A DNA stretch of 55,318 bases from Planctomycetota bacterium (GTDB lineage Bacteria; Planctomycetota; UBA1135; UBA2386), in contig JALORC010000034.1 of the NCBI GenBank assembly GCA_025459175.1, forward strand, positions 1 to 55,318. The letters are read 5' to 3'. Below are positions 8,421 to 16,200 of the stretch, one piece after another. Each line of letters starts with the position of its first letter. Position 1 is the stretch's first letter. Made by a program: the position numbers and the translations under genes. Under the pieces are notes generated by a model, which had not been told where the DNA came from, did not search any database, and was given only the letters and a program-made list of their open reading frames with translations.

Positions 8421-9215
8421 TCAGCGCGACAGGTTGGTCGCCGTGGACAGCATCTGGTCACTGGCCTGGATCGCGCGGCTGTTCACCTCGTAGGCGCGCT
8501 GCGCGACGATCAGGTTGACCAGCTCGTTGACGATCTGGACGTTGGAACGCTCGACGAAGCCCTGCTTGAGCAGACCGAGGCCGGTCTGGCCGGGCGTGTT
8601 GGTGATCGGGGCCCCCGATGCCTCGCTCGGGCGCAGCACGTTGGCGCCGACCGCGAGCATGCCGCTCGGGTTGACGAAGCGGTGCAGCGTGATCTGGCCG
8701 AGCAGCGTCGACGTGTCGGGGCTGCCGGCGGTGCGCACGTTGACGCGGCCCTCGGGATCGATCGCGATCTCGAGCGCGTCGTTGGGCACCGAGATCTCGG
8801 GCAGCAGCACGTTGCCGCTGCCGGTGACGATCTTGCCCTCGGCGTTGAGGTGCAGTGCGCCGTCGCGCGTGTAGCCGGTGGTGCCGTCCGGCAGCGTCAC
8901 CGCGAAGAAGCCGTCGCCGTCGATGGCGACGTCGAGGTTGCGTTCGGTGATCTCGAGCGTGCCGGTCGTGAACACCTTGGTGGTGCCGTTGAGCCGCGTG
9001 CCCGAACCGATCTGCGTGCCGATCGGCACCGCGGCGTCGCCGGCGCCGCGGGCCAGGCCCGGCGACTGCAGGGTGACGTAGAACAGGTCCTCGAACGAGG
9101 CCTGCGACTTCTTGAACCCCGCGGTGTTCACGTTCGCGATGTTGTTCGCGATCATGTCGACCATGGTCTGCTGGGCCTTCATGCCCGTGGCGGTCGTGTA
9201 GAGACTCTTCAGCAT
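8421..9215 (-). CDS. flgG: Flagellar distal rod protein (FlgG)
   Basis: A 264-residue distal-rod protein of usual length. It shows the rod/hook N-terminal signature MIANNIANVNTAGFKKSQ near residues 21-38, the FlgG pattern GDGFFAVTLPDGTTGYTRDG near 101-120, and the C-terminal helix NVQIVNELVNLIVAQRAYEV. It follows the flgF-like gene by seven bases and precedes flgA. Exported by the flagellar type III apparatus, so it has no cleaved signal peptide. Confidence 0.95.
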   Translation of the reverse strand: MLKSLYTTATGMKAQQTMVDMIANNIANVNTAGFKKSQASFEDLFYVTLQSPGLARGAGDAAVPIGTQIGSGTRLNGTTKVFTTGTLEITERNLDVAIDGDGFFAVTLPDGTTGYTRDGALHLNAEGKIVTGSGNVLLPEISVPNDALEIAIDPEGRVNVRTAGSPDTSTLLGQITLHRFVNPSGMLAVGANVLRPSEASGAPITNTPGQTGLGLLKQGFVERSNVQIVNELVNLIVAQRAYEVNSRAIQASDQMLSTATNLSR

Positions 9216-9222
9216 CGTGGTG

Positions 9223-9960
9223 TCACCTCAGGATGTTCGTGATCAGGTTCTCTTGCAGGCGGCCGATCCCCGACAGCACCTTCTGCGAGGCGCTGAAGCT
9301 GCGTTCGACGGCGATCATCTGCACCAGCTCCTGCAGGCTGTCGACGTTGCTGCCCTCGAGGAAGCCCTGCTGCAGACCCTCGGCGCCCTGCGTCGTGCGC
9401 TGGTTCTCGGGGTCGGCGTAGAGGCTCTTGCCGACCGGCACGAGCGCTTCCTGGCGCGGGATCTGCACCAGCGCGAGCGGTCCCCAGGTCTGGCCGTTGG
9501 TCGGATTGCTGATGGTGCCGTTCGGGGAGAAGGCGATGTCGCTGGGCGCTTCCTCGCCGGCACCGAGCACGATCGGCTGGTTGCTCGCGTCGAGCACGGT
9601 GAGTCCGTCGCGCGTGGTCAGGCGGCCGTCGCCGGCGAGCTGCAGCTGGCCGTTGCGCGTGTAGAAGCGCTCGCCCTTGTCGTTCTGCACGCGCATCCAG
9701 TAGGGACCGTCGACGGCGACGTCGAAGCGGTTGCCGGTCTCGCGCAGGATGCCGCGCTGCATGTCGGCGCGTTCGACGTAGCTCACCGCCGACAGCTGGC
9801 GGTCGAGCATCGAGTGGAACGTGCCCGCCGGCACCGCCAGCGCCGAGCGGCGCTTGAAGCTGGTGGTGTCGACGTTGGCGAGGTTGTTGGCGATCGAGGC
9901 CTGCTTCTCGGCCAGGAACGACAGTCCGCGCACCAGTGCTGTTTCCCCGTAGCTGGTCAT
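9223..9960 (-). CDS. flgF: Proximal rod-type protein, FlgF-like
   Basis: A 245-residue rod/hook family protein paralogous to FlgG. It has the N-terminal signature ASIANNLANVDTTSFKRRSA near residues 21-40, a central VAVDGPYWMRVQNDKGERFY segment, and a C-terminal helix NVDSLQELVQMIAVERSFSA. Position between flgE and flgG fits FlgF, the last proximal-rod subunit. Distinguishing FlgF from a second FlgG needs a tree, so the gene symbol is a best guess. It lies two bases after the flgE stop. Confidence 0.85.
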   Translation of the reverse strand: MTSYGETALVRGLSFLAEKQASIANNLANVDTTSFKRRSALAVPAGTFHSMLDRQLSAVSYVERADMQRGILRETGNRFDVAVDGPYWMRVQNDKGERFYTRNGQLQLAGDGRLTTRDGLTVLDASNQPIVLGAGEEAPSDIAFSPNGTISNPTNGQTWGPLALVQIPRQEALVPVGKSLYADPENQRTTQGAEGLQQGFLEGSNVDSLQELVQMIAVERSFSASQKVLSGIGRLQENLITNILR

Positions 9961-9962
9961 GA

Positions 9963-11951
9963 CTACCTGACGATGTTCATGAGTTCGGCCAGGATCTCGT
10001 CGGTCGTCGTGATCACGCGCGAGTTGGCCTGGAAGCCGCGCTGCGCCTCGATCAGGTTGACGAACTCGCGCGCGATGTCGACGTTGCTGTTCTCGAGCTG
10101 ACCGGCGCGCACCGAGCCCGCGCCGGCGGCGTTGGCGGTGGTGGCGATCGCGTCGTCGGAGTTCGGTGACTCGGTGAACAGCGTGTCGCCGGCGCGCACC
10201 AGGCCGGCCTCGTTGCTGAACATGCTGATGCGCAGCTTCGCGAGCGCCTGGCTCTGGCCGTTGCTGTAGAAGCCGACCAGGTCGCCGGTCGAGTCGAAGC
10301 CGACGTTGAGCAGGTTGCCGGCGGCGAAGCCGTCCTGGTCGATCGCGGCCACCGTGGTGGTGTTGCCGAGCTGGGCGACGCCGTCGAACTGACCGGAGGT
10401 GCCGAGGTCGATCGCCACGCTCTGCGCGGCGGCGATTCCCGCCCAGGCGAACGTCAGCGAGTTGGTGCCGCCGCCGATCACGTTGAACGAGCCGTTGTCG
10501 TTGAACCGGATCTGGCCGATCGAACCCTGCTGCAGCGTGCCCTCGGCGGGATCGATCTCCGCGGCGAGGTCCCAGATGGTCGGGTCGGTGGTGCTGCGCG
10601 TGAACGTCATCGTCACCGGGTGCGTGCGGCCCTGCGAGTCGACGACGTCGATCGAGGTGACCGCCTGGTCGGGTCCGGTGCCGGCCTGCGAGACGACGAA
10701 GTTCGGCCAGCTGTTGGAGCCGCTGTTGCCGGTCACGTCGCCGATGAACAGGCTGAGCTCGGCCTCCTCCTTGTCGATCGCGCTGAGCCGGATGTTGCCG
10801 TCGTCGGTCAGCGTGGCGCGGGCCTGCAGCGGGTCGACGGTGGCGTTGATGAAGTTGATCAGGTCGCCGATCGTGGTGCCGTCGCCGGCGGGCGTCGGCC
10901 CGAACGTGAAGGTGTCCGAGAACACCGTGCCGTTCGGGTTGGTGCCGCGGACCGTGATCTGGTCCCCCGCCAGGTAGGCGTTGTTGCGCGCGGTCAGCTG
11001 GGCGAGCCCGGTGTTGACGGTGGCCGTGGCCTCGGTGCCGGCGACCAGCGTGGCGTCGAGGCCCAGGCGGGTCAGCAGGCCCGATGCGTTGGGGCCGTCG
11101 TCGAACTTCAGCGTCGCGTTCGGACCGAGCCGCACCGTGTCGAAGCGGATCGTGCCGGCGGTGTCGTCGGCGGTCACGGCGAGGCCGGCCGCGTTGAACA
11201 CGGCCGCGACCGCGCTGGCGGTGGCCGGCCCGGCGCCGGTCGGCGGCGCGCCGAAGGTCGATGCCGGGAAGGTCACGGACTGCTGCGCGCCGCCGTTGAC
11301 CGACACCAGCACGGTGCGGCCGGCGAACCCGGTCAGGTCGAACCGCGGCGCCGACGGGGCCTGTGCGGTCGCCGTCTTGCTCGCCGCGGTGCCCTGCTTG
11401 AGCCCGACGTTCGACTGCACGATCTCCTCGAGCGGGCCGCTGACGCGCGCCGGCAGGTTGCCCTGGAAGCTGACGCGCGTGGTCGCGTTGGCCGGCAGCG
11501 TGTCCGCGGTCGGCACCGTGATGTCACCGCCGGTGCTGTTGACGACCCGCAGGCCGGTGCGCAGGTCGACCAGCGTGCGATCGGCGTCGATGCCGAACGA
11601 ACCGACGCGCGAGTAGAAGCTCTGCGTGCCGTTGGTCAGCGTGAAGAAGCCCTTGCCCTGCAGCGCCACGTCGAGCGTGCGGCCGGTGTCCTGCAGAGTG
11701 CCCTGGTTGGTGTCGGTGTCGACGGTCGCCATCACCGCACCGGTGCCGATCTGCAGCGGGTTGATGCCGCCGAACGTGCCGCTCGGGCCCGAGCCCGAAC
11801 GCACCGTGAAACTGAGGATGTCGCTGAACGTCGCCCGCGAGCCGCGGAAGCCCGGCGTGCTGACGTTGGCGAGGTTGTTGCCGATGACATCGATGTAGGT
11901 CTGGTGGACGCGAAGTCCCGACAGGCCGGTGTAGAGCGCGGTGCTGACCAT
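9963..11951 (-). CDS. flgE: Flagellar hook protein (FlgE), enlarged
   Basis: A 662-residue hook subunit. The N-terminus, MVSTALYTGLSGLRVHQTYI with IGNNLANVSTPGFRGSRA near residues 23-40, and the C-terminus, NSNVDIAREFVNLIEAQRGF, are the D0 helices of FlgE. Enteric FlgE is about 400 residues; here long beta-rich D2/D3-type insertions occupy about residues 160-480. These should face outwards and may give a thicker or decorated hook. It follows flgD, the hook cap gene, by 30 bases. Confidence 0.94.
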   Translation of the reverse strand: MVSTALYTGLSGLRVHQTYIDVIGNNLANVSTPGFRGSRATFSDILSFTVRSGSGPSGTFGGINPLQIGTGAVMATVDTDTNQGTLQDTGRTLDVALQGKGFFTLTNGTQSFYSRVGSFGIDADRTLVDLRTGLRVVNSTGGDITVPTADTLPANATTRVSFQGNLPARVSGPLEEIVQSNVGLKQGTAASKTATAQAPSAPRFDLTGFAGRTVLVSVNGGAQQSVTFPASTFGAPPTGAGPATASAVAAVFNAAGLAVTADDTAGTIRFDTVRLGPNATLKFDDGPNASGLLTRLGLDATLVAGTEATATVNTGLAQLTARNNAYLAGDQITVRGTNPNGTVFSDTFTFGPTPAGDGTTIGDLINFINATVDPLQARATLTDDGNIRLSAIDKEEAELSLFIGDVTGNSGSNSWPNFVVSQAGTGPDQAVTSIDVVDSQGRTHPVTMTFTRSTTDPTIWDLAAEIDPAEGTLQQGSIGQIRFNDNGSFNVIGGGTNSLTFAWAGIAAAQSVAIDLGTSGQFDGVAQLGNTTTVAAIDQDGFAAGNLLNVGFDSTGDLVGFYSNGQSQALAKLRISMFSNEAGLVRAGDTLFTESPNSDDAIATTANAAGAGSVRAGQLENSNVDIAREFVNLIEAQRGFQANSRVITTTDEILAELMNIVR

Positions 11952-11981
11952 GGTGTGTGGATCCGGTGCGGTGCGTCGGGA

Positions 11982-12461
11982 TCAGGCGGGCGTCGAGGCC
12001 GCGGGGGCCGCCGCAGGGGTGCCGGCGGTGCTGATGCCGAGCACCGCGCGCATGTCGATCTCCTTGCCGTCGGCGAGCTTCAGCCGCACGTCGCCGGTCT
12101 CGGCGACGAACACCGACGCGACCTCGCCGGTCGCCGTCTCGCCGCCCTCGCCGGCGTAGGTGACTTCCTTGCCGAGCAGTGCACTGCCCTCGCTGAGGCC
12201 CTGCACGCGCGCCAGTACGCCCTGGTAGTCGAGCAGCTTCAGCAGGTTCGTGTTCAGATCACGCGACTCCTGCATCGTCGTGTAGCTCGCCATCTGGTTC
12301 ATGAAGCTCTCGTTGTCGACCGGCTCGAGCGGCGTCTGGTTGCGCAGCTGTTCGGTCAGCAGCTTCAGGAACGGGTTGTCGCCGGCCTTGGCCTGCGTGG
12401 TCGACAGCACCGAGGTGCCGCCCTGGGTGGCGAGGGGATTCGTCGCGGTGATGGTCGTCAT
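11982..12461 (-). CDS. flgD: Flagellar hook cap / assembly protein (FlgD)
   Basis: A 159-residue hook-cap protein needed for FlgE polymerisation. The diagnostic N-terminal region, NPFLKLLTEQLRNQTPLEPV near residues 29-48 followed by FMNQMASYTTMQE, is intact. The C-terminal domain is short (LLGKEVTYAGEGGETATGEV and a small beta domain), so this is a reduced FlgD compared with about 230 residues in enterics. The start at 12461 gives the canonical N-terminus; longer upstream readings of the frame run through fliK and are rejected. The tail is Ala/Pro-rich. Confidence 0.92.
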   Translation of the reverse strand: MTTITATNPLATQGGTSVLSTTQAKAGDNPFLKLLTEQLRNQTPLEPVDNESFMNQMASYTTMQESRDLNTNLLKLLDYQGVLARVQGLSEGSALLGKEVTYAGEGGETATGEVASVFVAETGDVRLKLADGKEIDMRAVLGISTAGTPAAAPAASTPA

Positions 12462-12475
12462 GGTGGTTCGTTGGC

Positions 12476-13501
12476 TCAGGCCCAGAAATCGAGGCCGCTG
12501 CCACCGATGGTGGTGGGGCGGGGAAGGTCCTTGGTCGCGGCCTTGCCGGCGGCCGCGGCGGCAGCGCCGTCGTCGTTCGCCTGCTGGCGCTGCTGCTGTT
12601 CGCGGGCGAACTCGCCGCGCGTCTGCACGTGCGCCGAGGTCACCTCGAGGCCGGCCTGCTGCAGCGTGTGCTTCAGTTCGTCGAGGTGCTTCTCGAGCAG
12701 CTGCTGCAGATCCTGGCGTTCGGCGGCGATCGTCAGCGACAGCTGGTTGCCGTGCTCGACGACCATGCGCAGGTCGAGTTCGCCGAGCTCCGGTGGCTGC
12801 AGGCGCATGCGCACCTCGCCGCCGTCGCCGGTCAGCTGCATCAGGATCTGCTTGAACACCGAGTCGCGCGCCTGGTCGAGCAGCTGCGCCTGGGCGGTGC
12901 TGTCGGTGCGATAGGCGGACGCGGTGGCCGGTGCGCGCAGCACCGCGCCGGCGCGAGCCGCCAGCCCCTCGGTGCCGCGCAGCACCGCTTCGCCGGCGGC
13001 GCGAGCGCCACCGACCGCGGCGATGCCGCGCGCGGCCGGGGCGACGACGGTCGGCGCGTTCGCCGCCTGGTTGCCGTGCTGCATCACTGCCGCGAGCAGC
13101 GGTTCGACACTCGGGCGGGAAGTGCGGGGAGAGTCGGATCCTTTGCCTGCAGTTTCCTGCCGCTCCGGCTCTCCCCGACGAAGGTGGTCGGTGACCTCGG
13201 CGCCCGTCGGTGCGGACGCATGGCTCGACGCCAGCGTCTCGTCGGTCGCGGTGGTGAGGTCGTCGAGGGGATCGGCCTCGGCGCGTTCGCGCGGCTCGTC
13301 GGCAGGCGGTGCCACCAGCTCCGGCTCGTCGGCGATCGCCTCTGCTTCGCGCTCGGCCACCGCCGGTTCGGTCTCGGCGGGGGCGTCGACCGTCTCCTGC
13401 AGCATCTGCTCGAAGCGGTCGTCGCGGCCGGTGGCCATGCTCGCCGCCTGCGGGACCGCCATGGGGTCCATCTCGACATGTCCTCGCAGTGTGGTCAGCA
13501 T
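12476..13501 (-). CDS. fliK: Flagellar hook-length control protein (FliK)
   Basis: A 341-residue protein whose C-terminal domain (about residues 215-300) fits the FliK hook-length domain: VRMRLQPPELGELDLRMVVE, then LTIAAERQDLQQLLEKHLDE. FliK measures the hook and switches export from hook to filament subunits. The N-terminal two thirds are acidic, Ala/Glu-rich and probably disordered, as expected for the ruler part. It is the first gene of the minus-strand operon. A second in-frame ATG at residue 11 is also possible. A sigma-54-type promoter lies about 36-51 bases upstream of its start. Confidence 0.9.
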   Translation of the reverse strand: MLTTLRGHVEMDPMAVPQAASMATGRDDRFEQMLQETVDAPAETEPAVAEREAEAIADEPELVAPPADEPRERAEADPLDDLTTATDETLASSHASAPTGAEVTDHLRRGEPERQETAGKGSDSPRTSRPSVEPLLAAVMQHGNQAANAPTVVAPAARGIAAVGGARAAGEAVLRGTEGLAARAGAVLRAPATASAYRTDSTAQAQLLDQARDSVFKQILMQLTGDGGEVRMRLQPPELGELDLRMVVEHGNQLSLTIAAERQDLQQLLEKHLDELKHTLQQAGLEVTSAHVQTRGEFAREQQQRQQANDDGAAAAAAGKAATKDLPRPTTIGGSGLDFWA

Positions 13502-13536
13502 CGCCGCAGTTCCTCGATTCCCTCTCCACCGCTGGG

Positions 13537-13552
13537 AGCACCGCGCGTGCCA
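13537..13552 (-). promoter_or_regulatory. Sigma-54-type promoter for the flagellar operon
   Basis: Read on the minus strand the site is TGGCAC-GCGCG-GTGC followed by T. The consensus is TGGCAC-N5-TTGCW, so nine of ten core bases match, including the invariant GG and GC. It sits about 36 bases before the fliK ATG, allowing a leader of about 25 bases. Three palindromes lie 64-136 bases upstream, where enhancer sites for a sigma-54 activator are expected. Seen in sequence; function is inferred. Confidence 0.65.
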
Positions 13553-13615
13553 AGCTCGCGCCGCCGCGCCCTGCCGGCGCTGGCAGCGGCGCCAGCGAGC
13601 CGGCGGGTGCTTGCT

Positions 13616-13673
13616 CGGCAGGAACTGCCGGACCGGCGATCGGCAGCTTCTGCCGACCCGGCACGAACTGCCG
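13616..13673. promoter_or_regulatory. Three palindromic sites, CGGCAG-N3-CTGCCG
   Basis: Perfect copies lie at 13616-13630 and 13641-13655, and a third copy with one mismatch (CGGCAC-GAA-CTGCCG) at 13659-13673. They lie between the sigma-54-type promoter facing fliK and the sigma-28-type promoter facing flgM. Repetition of the same dyad suggests binding sites for a dimeric activator, such as an NtrC-type enhancer-binding protein. They are short for terminators and have no T-run. Confidence 0.55.
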
Positions 13674-13729
13674 GCGCCGTTGCGAACGTCGCTTCGCTGC
13701 GTCCTTCGACACTTTCCCGGACTCGGCTC

Positions 13730-13756
13730 TCAAGTCGGTGGTCGCCGTGCCGATGA
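13730..13756 (+). promoter_or_regulatory. Sigma-28 (FliA)-type promoter for flgM
   Basis: The sequence TCAAGTCG-N11-GCCGATGA compares with the FliA consensus TAAAGTTT-N11-GCCGATAA: seven of eight in the -10 box, five of eight in the -35 box, and exact spacing. It ends 29 bases before the flgM-like ATG. Transcription of flgM from a FliA promoter is the classic feedback arrangement. Confidence 0.6.
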
Positions 13757-13785
13757 TCCGGGTGGCCAATCGGCCGGAGGTAGTG

Positions 13786-14094
13786 ATGGACATCCGCAAC
13801 GTCAGCAACCAGGGCAACGTCGAACGCACCGGCGATCGCGGCAAGCGCGCCGAGGGTCAGCGTGTCTACGTCGTGCCGGCGCCGGCCCGCGACGAGGCGA
13901 ACATCAGCAAGAGCGGCCGTGAGACCGCTGCCGCCGTCGAGGCGCTGGCCGAGCGGGCCCGTGGCGATGGCGGCGATCGCGCCGAGCTGGTGGCCACCGC
14001 GCTGCGCAAGCTGATGAGCGGCGCGCTCGATGGCGACGAAGCCATCCAGGGTGCGGCGCGCCGGCTGCGGGACAGCGGTTTCCGTTCCGCCTGA
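13786..14094 (+). CDS. flgM: FlgM-like anti-sigma-28 factor
   Basis: A 102-residue protein. The FlgM pattern is recognisable: a polar, unstructured N-terminal half, then ANISKSGRETAAAVEALAER (about residues 39-58), a helix RAELVATALRKLMSGALDGD, and a last helix ending AARRLRDSGFRSA. FlgM holds sigma-28 inactive until the hook is complete, then is exported. The start at 13786 has a GGAGG five bases upstream (13776-13780). It is divergent from the flagellar operon and preceded by a sigma-28-type promoter. Sigma-28 itself is not in the window. Family similarity is weak by nature, but context is strong. Confidence 0.75.
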   Translation: MDIRNVSNQGNVERTGDRGKRAEGQRVYVVPAPARDEANISKSGRETAAAVEALAERARGDGGDRAELVATALRKLMSGALDGDEAIQGAARRLRDSGFRSA

Positions 14095-14178
14095 CGGCGG
14101 CGCGAGCGCGTCCGGGCACACGGGGCTTGGTCGATCGTGGCGGTCGGGTAGAACATCCCGGCCCCGCCGATCCCCGCC

Positions 14179-16200
14179 GTGACTCCCTTTCGTCCCTCTG
14201 CTGCCGCGCTGACGGTCTGCCTGCTCGGCATCGCGTCGCTGCGGGCCCAATCCGAGGCCACCGCGGCGGATGCCGCGAGTGCGGCCGAGTCGAAGTTGGC
14301 CAAGGCGATCGCCGACTACGAAGCGGTCGCGAACGAACCGCAGAAGGCGGCACAGCGCCGCCGCGCCTTGTTGTGGCTCGGTGAGATCGACCAGCCGGGA
14401 GCCACCGAGTTCCTGCAGCAGCAGCTGGTCAAGGCCGGCGACCAGCCGTTCGCGGCGGTCGTCGCCGAGGCGATCGGCAAGGTGGCGCGGCCGTCGCTGC
14501 GCGGCGAGCTGTGGACCCTGGCCCGCCGCGCCGAGGCGCCGCCGGCGGTGCGGATCGCGGCGACCCGTTCGGTGCTGCGGCTCGGCGACGACGCGATCGC
14601 CGACGTGCTGCGCGCGGCCGGTGACGACAAGCTCGCGGCGCCGGTGCGCGAGTCGTTGTTGATGGCGGTGGCGGAGAGCGGTGACGAGCGCGCGCTGCGC
14701 GGCCTGGTGCCGCTGTTGTCGCGCGGCGACCTCGCCATGCGGCTCCGGGTGCTGCGCCGCATGGACAGCGTGCGCGGGGTCGCCACGATCAGCAACGCGC
14801 GCATCAAGTGGCTGCGCGATGCCGAGCTCGACTTCGCCGCCGTGGCCTGGCGCCAGCTGGTGCTCGAGGGACACGAACGCGCGCGCTCGCTGACCGTCGA
14901 CATCATCGAGCGCTTCGTCGAGGAGCCCGCGCCGGCGGTTGCCGCCGACCTGATCACCGGCCTGGTGCGCGTTCGCGACGCCGACTTCTACCCGTTGCTG
15001 CTGCGCTACGGCGGCGGCGGCACCAGCGCCGTGCGGGAATCGCTGCGGCAGGCGGCGCCGGTGGCCGCCGAGGACCCGGCGCTGGTGCAGTTCCTGGTCC
15101 AGAAGGGGCTCGACGACGCGCGTCCCGGGGCCCGCGAGGCGGCCAAGCTGCTGCTGCTGGCGGCGCCGGTCGAAGCCGTGCGGCCGTTGGTCGAACGGTT
15201 GCGCGCCGACCTGCGCGCCGGCCGCAAGAAGGCGATGGAGCAGGCGGCGGGGCTGCACGAGCTGTTGGTCAAGGACCCGACGTGGCGCGCCGATCTCGCG
15301 GCGCTCGCGCAGGCGACCGACCTCGACAGCCGGCTGCTCGGGCTGTCCTTGTTGCTCGAGCTCGGCGCCGATGCCGGCATCGAGACCGCGCAGCAGAGCC
15401 TCGGCCACAAGTCGTGGGAGCTGCGCTCGCTCGCCTTTCGCTACCTGACGCGCTGCCGCGACGTCGCGTCGATCCCGCTGTTGATCGCGCGCTACGAACG
15501 CGAAGAGGGCCGCCTCGCCGCCGAACTCGACCAGGCCCTGTTCGTGCACACCGGCACCCGCTGCTGGAAGCGCAGCGACTGGGAGCGGTGGTGGAGCAAG
15601 CACAAGACGGGCTTCGTGCTGCCGCACCCGGACTCGGTGAAGGGCGGCGGCAGCAGCTCGGGCGGCAAGACGATCAGCTACCACGACATCCCCGTCGTCA
15701 GCAGCCGGATGTGCTTCCTGGTCGATCGCAGCGGTTCGATGAGTGCGCCGATCGGCACCGACAAGAAGTTCAACCGGCTGGCGGCGGCCAAGGAACAGCT
15801 GACGCGCGTCGTCGAGGCGCTGCCCGCCACGACCTGGGTCAACCTGATCGACTACGAGACCGGCGTGCACCCGATGTGGGACGAGGTGCGCAAGCTCGAC
15901 GCGGAAGCGCGCAAGGACATGCTGAATCGGGTCGCCAATCTGCAGCTCGCCGGCGGCACCAACATCTTCGAAGCGCTCGAGGCGGCCTTCAAGGATCCCA
16001 AGGTCGACACGATCTATCTGCTGACGGACGGTCAGCCGTCCTCGGGTCGGTTGACCAATGCCGAGGACATCATCGACGAGGTGCGGCGTTGGAATCGGAC
16101 CAAGCAGGTGGTGATCCACTGCATCGGCCTCGGCATCGACTCGGACCTGCTCAAGCGCCTCGCGGCGATGACGGGCGGTTCCTACAAGTTCGTGCGTTGA
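14179..16200 (+). CDS. Exported HEAT-repeat protein with C-terminal VWA domain
   Basis: A 673-residue protein that appears to start at a GTG; no good ribosome-binding site is visible. Residues 1-24 form a signal peptide (..LLGIASLRAQ). About residues 30-480 are repeated alpha-helix pairs with the look of HEAT/Armadillo repeats. From about residue 510 there is a von Willebrand factor A domain with a complete MIDAS start, DRSGSMS near 515-521, and later LLTDGQPSSG. The domain binds divalent metal and usually a protein partner. The architecture suggests a periplasmic or surface adhesion/scaffold protein. The next gene overlaps its stop (TTGA). Confidence 0.85.
   Translation: MTPFRPSAAALTVCLLGIASLRAQSEATAADAASAAESKLAKAIADYEAVANEPQKAAQRRRALLWLGEIDQPGATEFLQQQLVKAGDQPFAAVVAEAIGKVARPSLRGELWTLARRAEAPPAVRIAATRSVLRLGDDAIADVLRAAGDDKLAAPVRESLLMAVAESGDERALRGLVPLLSRGDLAMRLRVLRRMDSVRGVATISNARIKWLRDAELDFAAVAWRQLVLEGHERARSLTVDIIERFVEEPAPAVAADLITGLVRVRDADFYPLLLRYGGGGTSAVRESLRQAAPVAAEDPALVQFLVQKGLDDARPGAREAAKLLLLAAPVEAVRPLVERLRADLRAGRKKAMEQAAGLHELLVKDPTWRADLAALAQATDLDSRLLGLSLLLELGADAGIETAQQSLGHKSWELRSLAFRYLTRCRDVASIPLLIARYEREEGRLAAELDQALFVHTGTRCWKRSDWERWWSKHKTGFVLPHPDSVKGGGSSSGGKTISYHDIPVVSSRMCFLVDRSGSMSAPIGTDKKFNRLAAAKEQLTRVVEALPATTWVNLIDYETGVHPMWDEVRKLDAEARKDMLNRVANLQLAGGTNIFEALEAAFKDPKVDTIYLLTDGQPSSGRLTNAEDIIDEVRRWNRTKQVVIHCIGLGIDSDLLKRLAAMTGGSYKFVR

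Noticed and set aside
14808..16196. N-terminal extension of the methyltransferase fusion through the VWA gene
   Set aside because: The frame is only open by composition; the TTG at 16197 overlaps the VWA stop and starts a clean signal peptide.
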